Positions 7,889 to 18,546 of a DNA stretch of 50,184 nt are shown piece by piece. Made by a program: the position numbers and the translations under genes. Position 1 is the stretch's first letter; each line of letters begins with the position of its first letter. Under the pieces are notes generated by a model. It did no database searches and was not told the DNA's origin. It was given only the letters and a program-made list of their open reading frames with translations. Source of the stretch: Myxococcaceae bacterium (lineage in GTDB: Bacteria > Myxococcota > Myxococcia > Myxococcales > Myxococcaceae); the NCBI GenBank assembly GCA_016926755.1, contig JAFGNZ010000243.1, positions 1 to 50,184 of the forward strand. The letters run 5' to 3'.

Positions 7889-8176
7889 CGGCTGTACGCC
7901 ATCCTCGCCGGCCTTCAGGGCAGGCCTCCCGCAGGGCTCGTTCTCGGCATAGGCATGCAGGCAGTCTCAACAAACAAACGTATTGGCCGGGCGCCTTCAT
8001 ACCGCCCCCCATGCACATGGGGTTTTAGAGCGACCCGGGGGCCCGGCGCTACCCCCAGAACGAGCGGCTGTCTCGAAGTGGTAGCTCCCCCCCCTGCCAG
8101 GGTAGCGGACGAGGGGGTTCGAATGCACGGACGGTATGGTTCAATGGACCGATCCGGATGGGTAGAGTCGCGCGCC
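7889..8176. other. Divergent intergenic region, 288 bases
   Basis: Separates the kinase gene (minus) from the oxygenase gene (plus) and must carry both promoters. The relatively AT-rich piece around 7965-7985 (ctcaacaaacaaacgtattg) is the most likely core promoter area, but I find no convincing -35/-10 pair. Frames open across it are not supported as coding. Confidence 0.5.
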
Positions 8177-9133
8177 ATGTCCACCTCGGCTCGTCGCATC
8201 CCGCTCGTCAACCTCTCCCACTATCGCTCCGGAACCCCGCAGGAGCGTGCTCGCTTCGTCCAGGTCTTCGGGGACGCCCTCAAGGAGTTCGGCTTCGTCT
8301 CCGTGGAGGGACATGGCGTGGACGACGCGCTGATCCGCCGCGCCTACGCGGATGTGGAGCGCTTCTTCCAGCTCCCCGACGAGCTGAAGCGGCACTACAC
8401 CGTCCCAGGCGGCGCGGGCCAGCGCGGCTACACGGGCTACGGGCAGGAGCACGCGAAGCACCGCACCGTGGGGGACCTCAAGGAGTTCTGGCATGTGGGC
8501 CGTGAGCTGCCCTCCACTCACCCCCACTTCTCCCCCCACTATGGCCCCAACGTCTGGCCCCAGGAGGTGCCCTCCTTCCGGACGAATACGCTCGCGCTCT
8601 TCACGGCGCTCGATCAGGCGGCGGCGACGATGCTCCAGGCGCTCGCGGACTACTTCGGCGTGGCGCGCGCCACCTTCAGCGCCATGGCGCAGGATGGCAA
8701 CTCCATCCTGCGGCTCATCCACTACCCGCCCCTGCGTGAGCGCTTCATCCCCGGAGGAGTGCGCGCCGCCGAGCACGAGGACATCAACCTCATCACCCTG
8801 CTGTGCGAGGGCACCGCCTCCGGGCTGGAGCTGCTCACGCGCGACGGGGAGTGGATCCCCGTGGACACGCTGCGCGGGCAGATCGTGGTGGACTCCGGCG
8901 ACATGCTCAGCCGGGTGACGAACAACGTCATCCCCGCCACGACGCACCGCGTGGTGAACCCGAAGAGCTCCGAGGAGGACACCACGCGCAACTCGATGCC
9001 GTTCTTCGTGCACCCCTACCCGAACTGCGTGCTGGAGACCCTGCCCGTCACCGCCACCGGCGCCAGCCTGCCGCCCATCACCGCGGACGCCTTCCTCCAG
9101 CAGCGCCTGCGGGAGATCGGCCTCATCAAGTAG
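8177..9133 (+). CDS. Isopenicillin N synthase family non-haem iron oxygenase
   Basis: 318 residues. Belongs to the 2-oxoglutarate/Fe(II) and IPNS-like oxygenases: N-terminal DIOX_N-like part (IPLVNLSHYRSG, FGFVSVEGHGVDDALI) and a C-terminal double-stranded beta-helix. The iron triad is intact: His200-x-Asp202 (AAEHEDINLITLL) and His257 (TTHRVVNP). An Arg271-x-Ser273 pair (TTRNSMPFF) is the place where 2-oxoglutarate or the substrate carboxylate is held. No penicillin biosynthetic genes are near, so the name describes fold rather than reaction. It is followed after 26 bases by a nitrilase-like gene and the two probably form an operon. The ATG follows a long upstream open frame that is antisense to the kinase and not coding. 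Substrate unknown. Confidence 0.9.
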   Translation: MSTSARRIPLVNLSHYRSGTPQERARFVQVFGDALKEFGFVSVEGHGVDDALIRRAYADVERFFQLPDELKRHYTVPGGAGQRGYTGYGQEHAKHRTVGDLKEFWHVGRELPSTHPHFSPHYGPNVWPQEVPSFRTNTLALFTALDQAAATMLQALADYFGVARATFSAMAQDGNSILRLIHYPPLRERFIPGGVRAAEHEDINLITLLCEGTASGLELLTRDGEWIPVDTLRGQIVVDSGDMLSRVTNNVIPATTHRVVNPKSSEEDTTRNSMPFFVHPYPNCVLETLPVTATGASLPPITADAFLQQRLREIGLIK

Positions 9134-10225
9134 CCGAAACGGGTAGCATCCTCTCCTCGATGGCCCCCCTCTCCGCCACACACGTCGAGCTCTTCGCCGT
9201 CCAGCCCCGGGTCTCCCTGGAGGACTACGCCTCCCCGGAGGCCTTCGCGGAGCGGCACCGGACCCTCGCCCGCCGGATCGATCAGATGCGGGCGCGGGAT
9301 GCCTCGGGACGTCCCCTGTACCCCGCCCTGGCGGTGTGGCCGGAGGTGGTGGGGGCGCCCCTGGGCGTGATGGGCCATCTGCACCGGGTGAGGCGCGCGC
9401 GGACGACCCAGGCCGCCATGTTCCGCGTGGCGCTGGCCGAGGCGCTCTCGCTCGCCACCGCGGCCTTGCGGCACCGGCCTGCCTCCATGGAGGAGTGCCT
9501 CTATGTCGCCACGGCGGCCCGCGTTCACCGCGCCATGTGGCTCACCTTCTCGGGCATCGCCCGGGACCATGGCCTGTGGGTGGTGGGCGGCAGCGCGCTG
9601 CTGCCGAGCAACCGGCTGGGGGCGGACACTCCGGACTTCGCGCCCGTGAGCGCGCGCACCTACAACACCAGCTACACGTTCTCCCCCGAGGGGCGCTGCG
9701 TCGCCGTCACGCGCAAGGTGAACCTGGTGCCCACCCAGGAGGATGTCGTGCGGCTCAGCCCCGGACGCCCCGAGGAGCTGGAGGCGGTGCCCACGCCCTT
9801 CGGCCGGCTCGGCACGCTCATCTGCTACGACGGCTTCCGGGAGCCTCACACCTCTCGGGAGCCCTCCTTCGTCCCCGCCGCGCAGGTGCTGGATGCGCTC
9901 GGCGTGGACATCATCGCGCAGCCCTCGGCCAACGCCTGGCCCTGGGATGGGCCCTGGGCCTTCAATGATCCGGGTGAGAGCCAGCTCCGGCGCGAGCAGT
10001 GGTTCAACGAGGGCCTCTACTCGCAGCTCGCCGCGCTACGCCACGTGCGCTACGCGGTGAACCCGCAGCTCGTCGGGAGCTTCTTCGATAACGTCTTCGA
10101 GGCCCCCTCGCTCATCCTCGAGCGCGTGCGCCCAGGTGAAGTGCGCGTCCTCGCACAGGCGGCGGATCCGCGGGGAGAGGACATCCTGCACGTCACCGTC
10201 CCCCTGCCCTCGCCCCCGGAGGCGC

Positions 10226-11671
<1,446 letters not shown>

Positions 11672-11692
11672 GGCGGTACCTGGGGCGCTCCT

Positions 11693-13153
11693 CTAGACAG
11701 GGGCGAGGCGGCGGGTGAAGTCGTGCTCGCGCTCGAAGGCCCGGGCGATGCGCAACATCCGCGCCTCGTCGAAGGGCTTGCCGAGGATCTGCAGGCCGAT
11801 GGGCAGGTTCGACTTCGTGAAGCCGCACGGCAGCGACAGGCCGGGGATCCCCGCCAGGTTGCACGGCAGCGTGAACACGTCCATGAGGTACATGGCCAGC
11901 AGATCGTCCGCCTTCTCGCCCAGCTTGAACGCGGGCACCGGCGAGGTGGGCGAGAGGATGGCGTCCACCTGCTCGAAGGCCCGCGAGAAGTCCTGCCGGA
12001 TGAGCGTGCGGACCTTCTGGGCGCGCAGGTAGTAGGCGTCGTAGTACCCGGCCGACAGGGCGTAGGTGCCCAGCATGATGCGGCGCTTCACCTCCGCGCC
12101 GAAGCCGCGCTCCCGCGTCTGGCCGTACATCTCCCGCAGGCCCTTGGCGTCCTTCGCGCGGAGCCCGTAGCGCACGCCGTCATAGCGGGCGAGGTTGCTG
12201 GAGGCCTCCGCCGGGGCGAGGAGGTAGTAGGTGGCCAGCGCGTACTTCGTATGCGGCAGCGACACCTCCACCAGCGTCGCGCCCATGCGCTCGTAGTCCC
12301 TCAAGGCCTCGCGCACCGTGGCCTCCACCTCCGGATCCATCCCGTCGATGAAGTACTCCCGCGGCACGCCCAGCTTCAGGCCTCGCACACCGCCCTCGAG
12401 GTCCTCCCGGTAGTCCGGCGCCTCCACCGGCGCGGAGGTGGAGTCGAGCGGATCGTGCCGGGCGATGAGCTGGAGCAGCGCCGCCGTGTCCGCCACCGTG
12501 CGCGCCATGGGCCCCACCTGGTCCAGCGACGAGGCGAAGGCGATGACGCCGTAGCGGGACACGCGCCCGTAGGTGGGCTTGAGCCCCACGAGGTTGGTGA
12601 GCGCCGCCGGCTGGCGGATGGAGCCGCCCGTGTCCGTGCCCAGGGCCCCGAACACCTCGCGCGCCGCCACCGCCGCCGCCGAGCCACCCGAGGAGCCCCC
12701 CGGTGTCCGGTCCAGCGCCCAGGGGTTGTGGGTGGGGCCGTACGCGCTGCTCTCGGTGGACGAGCCCATGGCGAACTCGTCCATGTTCAGCTTGCCCATG
12801 ATGGGCAGGCCCGCCTGCTTGAGCAGGCTCACCACCGTCGCGTCATAGGGCGGGATGAAGCCCTGCAGGATGCGCGAGGCGCAGGTCGTCTCCACGCCCT
12901 CGGTGAGAAAGATGTCCTTGAGCCCGATGGGCACGCCATCCAGGGGGCTGGCGGGGTTGCCGGCCTTGCGGCGCGCATCGCTGGCCTCGGCGGCGGCCAG
13001 CGCGCCCTTCTCGTCCAGGCGCAGGAAGGCCTTCACCTTCCCGTCCACCTGGGCGGCGCGCGCCAGGCACGCCCGCGTCGCCTCCACGGAGGAGAGCGCT
13101 CCCGCGGCGAGCTTCGCCGCCAGCTCCAGCATCGACAGGTCGGTCAGCGCCAT
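11693..13153 (-). CDS. gatA: Aspartyl/glutamyl-tRNA amidotransferase subunit A
   Basis: 486 residues, full length. GatA is the amidase that releases ammonia from glutamine and channels it to GatB. The amidase-signature Ser-cisSer-Lys triad is complete: Lys79 ([10 protein letters not shown]), cis-Ser154 ([14 protein letters not shown]) and nucleophile Ser178 ([10 protein letters not shown]). Glutamine-site residues are present around [20 protein letters not shown]. Lies 4 bases after gatC and before gatB, so one mRNA is likely. With gatB and gatC present, the organism probably makes Gln-tRNA and/or Asn-tRNA through the indirect route, although dedicated synthetases could exist elsewhere. Confidence 0.97.
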   Translation of the reverse strand: MALTDLSMLELAAKLAAGALSSVEATRACLARAAQVDGKVKAFLRLDEKGALAAAEASDARRKAGNPASPLDGVPIGLKDIFLTEGVETTCASRILQGFIPPYDATVVSLLKQAGLPIMGKLNMDEFAMGSSTESSAYGPTHNPWALDRTPGGSSGGSAAAVAAREVFGALGTDTGGSIRQPAALTNLVGLKPTYGRVSRYGVIAFASSLDQVGPMARTVADTAALLQLIARHDPLDSTSAPVEAPDYREDLEGGVRGLKLGVPREYFIDGMDPEVEATVREALRDYERMGATLVEVSLPHTKYALATYYLLAPAEASSNLARYDGVRYGLRAKDAKGLREMYGQTRERGFGAEVKRRIMLGTYALSAGYYDAYYLRAQKVRTLIRQDFSRAFEQVDAILSPTSPVPAFKLGEKADDLLAMYLMDVFTLPCNLAGIPGLSLPCGFTKSNLPIGLQILGKPFDEARMLRIARAFEREHDFTRRLAPV

Positions 13154-13157
13154 GGCT

Positions 13158-13445
13158 TCACTCGATGATCTTCGGAACCGCGAAGCTGGTGCCCATCTTC
13201 ACCGGAGCATTGGCGAGCCCCTTCTCCGGCGGCAGCGAGGGCCGCGTCACGTCCTCGCGCAGCAGCGAGGACGCGAGCGTGGCATGAGAAGTCGGCTCCA
13301 CGCCGCTCACGTCGAGCTCCTGGAGCTGGGCCACCGCGTCGAGGACCGCGGAGAGCTGCGTGGCATACCGCTGCTCCTCCTCGGGCGTCAGCGACAGCCG
13401 GGCCAGGTTGGCCACATGACGGACCTGCTCGATCGTGAGCTTCAT
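13158..13445 (-). CDS. gatC: Aspartyl/glutamyl-tRNA amidotransferase subunit C
   Basis: 95 residues, the usual size. GatC wraps around GatA and stabilises the GatAB interface. The conserved start [23 protein letters not shown] and the central [18 protein letters not shown] are clear, as is the C-terminal VPKIIE end that packs on GatA. It sits directly upstream of gatA. The ATG is immediately preceded by CTCCCGG context without a strong Shine-Dalgarno, possibly coupled to the zinc-ribbon gene that ends 16 bases before. Confidence 0.93.
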   Translation of the reverse strand: MKLTIEQVRHVANLARLSLTPEEEQRYATQLSAVLDAVAQLQELDVSGVEPTSHATLASSLLREDVTRPSLPPEKGLANAPVKMGTSFAVPKIIE

Positions 13446-13461
13446 CCGGGAGCGCTCCTGC

Positions 13462-13788
13462 CTACTTGCGCTTGAACAGGTTGAGGACGGCGCCCATCAC
13501 CTTGCCTCCGCCCTCCGCGCCCTGCGAGACGATCTGGTCCAGCTCGCCCGCATCCAGCCAGACGCCCTGGCAGTTGAAGCAGGTGTCGATCTCCACCTTG
13601 CCCTTCGTCAGCGCCTGCAGGTCCATGCCGCACTTGGGACACTTCATGAAGTGGAGCTTCTTGAGGTCCTCCCGCTGCTTGGCGGCCATCTCCTCGGCCT
13701 GCTGGAGAGCGAGCTTGCGCTTCTTCTCGATCTCCTCGCGGGCGAAGTACTCCTCCTCGGTGGACGACGGCTTGTCGAATTCGGCCAT
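13462..13788 (-). CDS. Small TFIIB-type zinc ribbon protein
   Basis: 108 residues from the ATG at 13788; AAGGAG lies 7 bases before it, whereas the upstream ATG at 13803 has the ribosome site inside its own coding sequence, so the shorter form is preferred. N-terminal 45 residues are a charged helix or coiled coil (EEYFAREEIEKKRKLALQQAEE). The zinc ribbon follows with Cys50-x2-Cys53 (CPKC) and Cys70-x2-Cys73 (CFNC) and the flanking GVWLDAGELDQI that defines the zf-TFIIB family. A glycine-rich basic tail ends in NLFKRK. Located between the MJ0042/TPR gene and gatC, all on the minus strand with gaps of 11 and 16 bases. Role unknown. Confidence 0.85.
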   Translation of the reverse strand: MAEFDKPSSTEEEYFAREEIEKKRKLALQQAEEMAAKQREDLKKLHFMKCPKCGMDLQALTKGKVEIDTCFNCQGVWLDAGELDQIVSQGAEGGGKVMGAVLNLFKRK

Positions 13789-13799
13789 GTAGATCTCCT

Positions 13800-15215
13800 T
13801 CACTCCTTCAAACGCTCGATGGCATTGCGCGCTACCGAAGCCTCGGGTCCATTCGGCAGAATCTGAAGGTAGCGCTCGTAATAGCGGATTGCCTCCGCCT
13901 TCTTTCCCCGGGAGCGGTAGGCCTCGGCAAGTCCAATGATGGCTTCCCCGTAATTTGGGTTGATCTTGAGTGCCTGATTGAACTCCGCCTCGGCTTGCCG
14001 GGCGTCCTCCATGTCCAGGAGGGCCATCCCTCGCCCCGAGTACGGCTCCGCCCGCCCCGGCTCCAGCTCCGCCGCTTCCGCGTAGGCATCCAGGGCGGCC
14101 TCGGGGCGCTCACGCTCACGCAGACGGTCTCCCTGGCTCACCCAGTAGTCGAAGTTCCGCACCGGTGCCGGCCGCTTCACCGTGGGTGTACCCGCATCCG
14201 GAGGCATACCTCCATCCATCAGCCCCCCGGCATCCGGGAGGCCTGCATCCGTGCCTGGCTCGGTCCCCGCATCCGCCGTTCCCGCATCTCCCTCTCCCGC
14301 CCCCGCGCCGAGTGCGCCCCCGTCCCGCGAGGCGTCCGCAACGCTCCCGGCGTCCGCTCGGAGCTGGGCTTCGGCCTGCGCTGCCAGGAGCTGCTCCTGC
14401 CGCTCCTTCTCCCTGCGCTCCTCCTCGCGCCGCGCAGCAGCCGCCTGCCGGGCCTCCTCCTGGGGCACGAGCACCCCGAAGTAATACCCAGCGGCTCCCC
14501 CAGCCCCGAGCAGGAGCAGCATGACCAGGATGAGCGGAAGCTTGTTCCCCCGGCGCTCGGGGGGTGGAGGCTGCGGCGGAGGAGCAGCCGGGGGACCAGG
14601 GCTCCGAGGGCCTGTCGCCGCCGGGCCCGAAGTGCCCCCTGGAGGCGCCCCACCAGGGATCATCCCGAGCTGGGCCTGCAGCACGGCCGCCTTCTGTGCC
14701 TCGTCCACCACCTGGAAGAAGGTCGCCAGGTCCGCGATGTCGCCCAGCCGCTTCCAGGTATCCCCGGTCGCGGAGATCTCGTCATCGCGCGACACCTTGC
14801 GCTCGACGATCCACTTCTGGAGCGTGGTGAGATCCTTGAGGGTGAAGACGTTGCCGCTGGCCTGGCGGACGCGCCACTCACGCGCGCCCGGTGATGACGA
14901 GGCGGGAGGCAGGCTGGCGGCAGGCTCCGGGCCAACCGAGGCGGCGGCCATCGGCGGCTGCGTACCGACGGGAGCCCCCAGCGGGCGCAGCCCCGGAGGT
15001 GGAGACATCGTTGGAGCGGGCGGTGTACCCCCGGCCGGCATCGTGGGCGGTTGGGAGTCCGGGCCGGGCTTCACCGGCACCGTGACGACCAGCGCCTTCT
15101 TCTTCACCACGAAGACGTGATGACAGGTGGTGCACTGGACCGTGACTCCGGTCTCGGAGATCCGGGCGTCGTCAATCTCGTATTGCGTCTTGCAGCGCTC
15201 ACATCGGACGTCCAT
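13800..15215 (-). CDS. MJ0042 zinc-ribbon / GYF-like / TM / TPR protein
   Basis: 471 residues. N-terminal MJ0042 zinc ribbon (Cys5, Cys8, Cys28, Cys31) starts right at MDVRCERC, so there is no signal peptide and the N terminus is cytosolic. A Pro-rich linker leads to a GYF_2-like domain about 113-168 (EWRVRQASGNVFTLKDLTTLQKWI ends in DTWKRLGD). One transmembrane helix about 226-248 follows, then a charged coiled coil (252-288), an Asp/Ala/Gly linker of DAG repeats (288-345), and three TPRs (355-470) that would be periplasmic. This cytosolic-sensor/TM/TPR layout is shared with myxobacterial motility and secretion scaffolds such as GltJ-type proteins, but I cannot assign it to one. First gene of the run ending in gatCAB. 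Confidence 0.85.
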   Translation of the reverse strand: MDVRCERCKTQYEIDDARISETGVTVQCTTCHHVFVVKKKALVVTVPVKPGPDSQPPTMPAGGTPPAPTMSPPPGLRPLGAPVGTQPPMAAASVGPEPAASLPPASSSPGAREWRVRQASGNVFTLKDLTTLQKWIVERKVSRDDEISATGDTWKRLGDIADLATFFQVVDEAQKAAVLQAQLGMIPGGAPPGGTSGPAATGPRSPGPPAAPPPQPPPPERRGNKLPLILVMLLLLGAGGAAGYYFGVLVPQEEARQAAAARREEERREKERQEQLLAAQAEAQLRADAGSVADASRDGGALGAGAGEGDAGTADAGTEPGTDAGLPDAGGLMDGGMPPDAGTPTVKRPAPVRNFDYWVSQGDRLRERERPEAALDAYAEAAELEPGRAEPYSGRGMALLDMEDARQAEAEFNQALKINPNYGEAIIGLAEAYRSRGKKAEAIRYYERYLQILPNGPEASVARNAIERLKE

Positions 15216-15314
15216 GCACCCCGCCTACCCGCTTCGGTCCGGTCAACATACTTGCTCCAAAGCGCTATGGCCTCAAATTGGCGCCTGCCGCCTGTCGCCC
15301 GCCCTGCCGGAAAA

Positions 15315-15342
15315 TTGACCTGCCCCCCTCCCTCCCTACACT
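15315..15342 (+). promoter_or_regulatory. Predicted sigma70 promoter of ftsK
   Basis: TTGACC at 15315-15320, 16-base spacer, TACACT at 15337-15342. Start of transcription would be near 15349, about 42 bases before the ATG. Best-matching pair in this divergent region. Confidence 0.55.
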
Positions 15343-15390
15343 CGGCCGAGCAGTCGCTACAGCCTGCTACGGGTGTTACGGGGAACAGAC

Positions 15391-18300
15391 ATGGCGGCCA
15401 GGAAGGCCAGGGCGGAGAAGATGGTCCTGTCGCGGCAGGACATCTCCACGCGCCGCAAGGCGCTGTCGGACAAGAAGATGCAGACAGAAGGTGTGGGACG
15501 GAGGGCCCTGGTGGGCGTCTTCATCCTGTCCCTCTCCCTCATCTCCCTGCTATCGGTGGCGAGCTTTGATGCGCACGATCGCGTAGGGCCCGGGTTCCGG
15601 AACCTGGTGGGCCCCATGGGGCACCTCATCGCCGAGTCCCTGCGAGGCCTGCTCGGCGTGTGTGCCTACCTCATCCCCAGCTGCGGCCTCTATGCAGCCC
15701 TGGTGATCTTCGTGGGCAACCGCGAGCGCCGCCGCCTGCCGCAGATCCTCGCGCTGGCCCTGCTGGCGCTGAGCGCGTCCGTGCTCGCCGAGCTCATGTT
15801 CGCGGGAGATCCCGGCTGGACGCACCCGCCTGGCGGCGCGGTGGGCGCGGGGCTCGGGGGGCTGCTCCAGGGCCTGTTCTCCACCGTGGGCACCGTCATC
15901 CTCGTCACCGCCGTGTCCGTGGCCGCGCTCATCGTCGGCACGCAGTACACGTTCCTGAAGCTGTGCTCCATGCTGTGGGCCGCGCTGTGCGTGCTCGGCC
16001 GCCGCGCCGCCGTGGCCGCCCAGGCCTACTGGGAGGCCCAGAAGGAGGCCTACAAGAAGCGCCAGGAGCGCCTCGCCCAGGAGAAGCTGGAGGAGGCTGC
16101 CTTCCTGGCCCAGCTCGAGGCGGACGAGGAGGATCTGGAGGAGGCCGAGCGCGATGCCGCGGAGGCCGAGGCCGCCGAGGCGGAGGCCATGGCCGAGGAG
16201 GCCGTGCGCCTGGCTCGGGAGGAGGAGAAGGCGCTGCTCCTGGCCGCCAAGAAGGCCGCGAAGGACGCCAAGGAGGCTTCCCGCGAGGCTCGCCTCCGGG
16301 AGAAGGAGAGGCCCGCCGAGGCTGCCCCCGCAGCCGCCATCGTGCCGCTGGCCGAGAAGCGTCCCGCGCCCGGAGCCGACCCGGCCTGGGCCTCGTTCCT
16401 CGCGCCCACCCCCGCCACCACCGCCGCCACGAGCGCGATGGCCTCCGAGCCTCCGCGCAAGCGCGAGCGCAAGCTGCCGAACATCGTCACCGCGCCTCCC
16501 GCGTCCAGCTCCGTGCCGCCCGTGCCTGCCTCGGCCCTGGCCGCGCCGGAGGCCAGCGCGGAGCCTGCGCCCGCCGCTCCGATCGTGGCCCCTGCCCCGG
16601 CCGCGGCGCCCACCGCCGCTCAGGCCGCGCCTTCCGCCATCGTCCCGACGCCCCCCTCCGCGCTGGCACGCATGCCGCTCATCGTGGAGCCCAAGGCGCC
16701 GCCCAAGCCCACCGCCCCCAAGCGGACGGAGGAGTTCGAGTTCGTGGGCGGCCGCAAGAGCTTCTCGCTGCCGCCGCTGGACGTGCTCGAGTGTGACAAG
16801 AAGGAGCGCTCCGCGCTGGACAAGGACGCCTTCCTCATCACCGCCGAGAAGCTGCGCGCCAAGCTGGCCGACTTCGGCATCGTGGGCGAGGTGGTGGAGA
16901 TCCGCCCCGGCCCCGTGGTCACCATGTACGAGTTCCTCCCGGGCCCTGGCATCAAGGTGAGCAAGATCGCCGCGCTCGCGGACGATCTCGCCATGGCCAT
17001 GGAGGCCATGCGCGTGCGCATCGTCGCCCCCATCCCCGGCAAGGGCGTGGTGGGCATCGAGGTGCCCAACAAGGATCGTGAGACGGTCTACCTCAAGGAG
17101 ATCGCCGAGCAGGACACCTTCCACAAGAGCCAGAGCCGGCTCACCATGTGCGTGGGCAAGGATATCGAGGGCATGCCGTACGTGCTCGACCTGGCCAAGG
17201 CACCGCACCTGCTCATCGCGGGCACCACCGGCTCGGGCAAGTCCGTGGCGGTCAACTCGATGATCATGAGCATCCTCCTGAAGTCCACGCCGGAGGAGGT
17301 CCGCTTCATCATGGTGGACCCGAAGATGCTCGAGCTGTCCGTCTACGAGGGCATCCCCCACCTGCTGCTGCCCGTGGTGACCGACCCGAAGAAGGCCGCG
17401 CTCGCGCTGCGCTGGGCGGTGGAGGAGATGGAGCGCCGCTACCAGCTGCTCTCCGAGGCCGGCGTGCGCAACATCGCCGGGTACAACAAGCTGGTGGAGA
17501 GCTCCGCCTCCGAGGTGAAAGCCACGATCGAGAAGCCCGCGAGCGAGAAGAAGCCCGCCAAGGCCAAGAAGGTGCTCATCGTGGACGTGGCTCCGGACGA
17601 GGCCACGCCCGTCTCCGCCTCCGACTCCAGCGGTGGCCCAGGCGTCGCCGCGCCGAAGGACGAGGTGGAGGACATGCGCGAGGCCATCACCTCGGAGCCC
17701 GAGCCCATCGAGGCCCAGGCCGAGGAGGCCGAGGCCCTGGAGGCCCAGTCGGATGACGAGGCCACGCCCGCCGAGGCCGCCGAGCCGGAGAAGAAGGAGC
17801 TCAAGAAGCTGCCCTACATCGTGGTCATCATCGACGAGCTGGCGGACCTGATGATGGTCGCCAGCCGCGAGGTGGAGACGTACGTCGCGCGCCTGGCGCA
17901 GATGGCCCGCGCCGCCGGCATCCACCTGATGGTCGCCACCCAGCGCCCCTCCACGGACGTCGTCACGGGCGTCATCAAGGCCAACTTCCCCACGCGCATC
18001 AGCTTCATGCTGCGCTCCAAGCCGGACTCGATGACCATCCTCGGGACGGTGGGCGCCGAGGCACTGCTCGGCATGGGTGACATGCTCATCATGCCGCCCA
18101 CGAGCGCCCACCTGCAGCGCGTGCACGGCGCCTTCGTCTCCGAGACGGAGATCAAGCGCGCGGTGGACCACCTCAAGGCCCAGGGCAAGCCCGTCTTCGA
18201 CGAGTCCATCCTCAAGCCGCGCGACGAGGACGTGGAGGGCGGCGGCGAGGATGACGAGCTGTCGGACGAGCTGTACGACCAGGCGCTCGCTACCGTGAGC

Positions 18301-18480
18301 GAGATGCGCGCGGTGTCCATCTCCATGCTCCAGCGCAAGATGCGCATCGGCTACAACCGCGCCGCGCGCATGATCGAGCGGATGGAGCGTGATGGCGTGG
18401 TGGGCCCGGCCGACGGCGCCAAGCCTCGCGAGGTGCTCATCCGCCCCGTGGGCGACATGCCCGGCGCGGGCGCGATGTAG
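15391..18480 (+). CDS. ftsK: FtsK/SpoIIIE DNA translocase with an acidic motor insertion
   Basis: 1029 residues from the ATG at 15391; an upstream GTG at 15373 would add six residues. FtsK pumps chromosome DNA through the closing septum and activates dif recombination. About four membrane helices lie in residues 38-205, then a highly charged Ala/Glu/Lys coiled coil (210-310) and a Pro/Ala linker. The RecA-like motor has Walker A GTTGSGKS (611-618) and Walker B IVVIIDELADL with Asp815-Glu816. Residues 704-806 between RNIAGYNKLV and LPYIVVIIDE form an extra acidic Ala/Glu/Pro-rich block; other FtsK proteins have roughly 20-30 residues there. The C-terminal winged-helix gamma domain (960-1020; LQRKMRIGYNRAARMIERMERDGVV) reads KOPS-like DNA sites. 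Confidence 0.96.
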   Translation: MAARKARAEKMVLSRQDISTRRKALSDKKMQTEGVGRRALVGVFILSLSLISLLSVASFDAHDRVGPGFRNLVGPMGHLIAESLRGLLGVCAYLIPSCGLYAALVIFVGNRERRRLPQILALALLALSASVLAELMFAGDPGWTHPPGGAVGAGLGGLLQGLFSTVGTVILVTAVSVAALIVGTQYTFLKLCSMLWAALCVLGRRAAVAAQAYWEAQKEAYKKRQERLAQEKLEEAAFLAQLEADEEDLEEAERDAAEAEAAEAEAMAEEAVRLAREEEKALLLAAKKAAKDAKEASREARLREKERPAEAAPAAAIVPLAEKRPAPGADPAWASFLAPTPATTAATSAMASEPPRKRERKLPNIVTAPPASSSVPPVPASALAAPEASAEPAPAAPIVAPAPAAAPTAAQAAPSAIVPTPPSALARMPLIVEPKAPPKPTAPKRTEEFEFVGGRKSFSLPPLDVLECDKKERSALDKDAFLITAEKLRAKLADFGIVGEVVEIRPGPVVTMYEFLPGPGIKVSKIAALADDLAMAMEAMRVRIVAPIPGKGVVGIEVPNKDRETVYLKEIAEQDTFHKSQSRLTMCVGKDIEGMPYVLDLAKAPHLLIAGTTGSGKSVAVNSMIMSILLKSTPEEVRFIMVDPKMLELSVYEGIPHLLLPVVTDPKKAALALRWAVEEMERRYQLLSEAGVRNIAGYNKLVESSASEVKATIEKPASEKKPAKAKKVLIVDVAPDEATPVSASDSSGGPGVAAPKDEVEDMREAITSEPEPIEAQAEEAEALEAQSDDEATPAEAAEPEKKELKKLPYIVVIIDELADLMMVASREVETYVARLAQMARAAGIHLMVATQRPSTDVVTGVIKANFPTRISFMLRSKPDSMTILGTVGAEALLGMGDMLIMPPTSAHLQRVHGAFVSETEIKRAVDHLKAQGKPVFDESILKPRDEDVEGGGEDDELSDELYDQALATVSEMRAVSISMLQRKMRIGYNRAARMIERMERDGVVGPADGAKPREVLIRPVGDMPGAGAM

Positions 18481-18546
18481 CGGCGGTGAACCTTTGAGCC
18501 TCTTCGTCGTTCCCAACCGCTCCCAGGTCCATTAAGGGCGAGCACC

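Noticed and set aside
5807-8176. Long plus-strand open frame ahead of the oxygenase
   Set aside because: Antisense to the kinase gene; the oxygenase family start MSTSARRIPLVNLS begins at 8177.
15550-18516. 988-codon open frame antisense to ftsK
   Set aside because: A shadow of GC3-rich codon bias: ftsK on the plus strand has all motifs, the antisense frame has His/Gly/Leu/Arg composition and no known motif.
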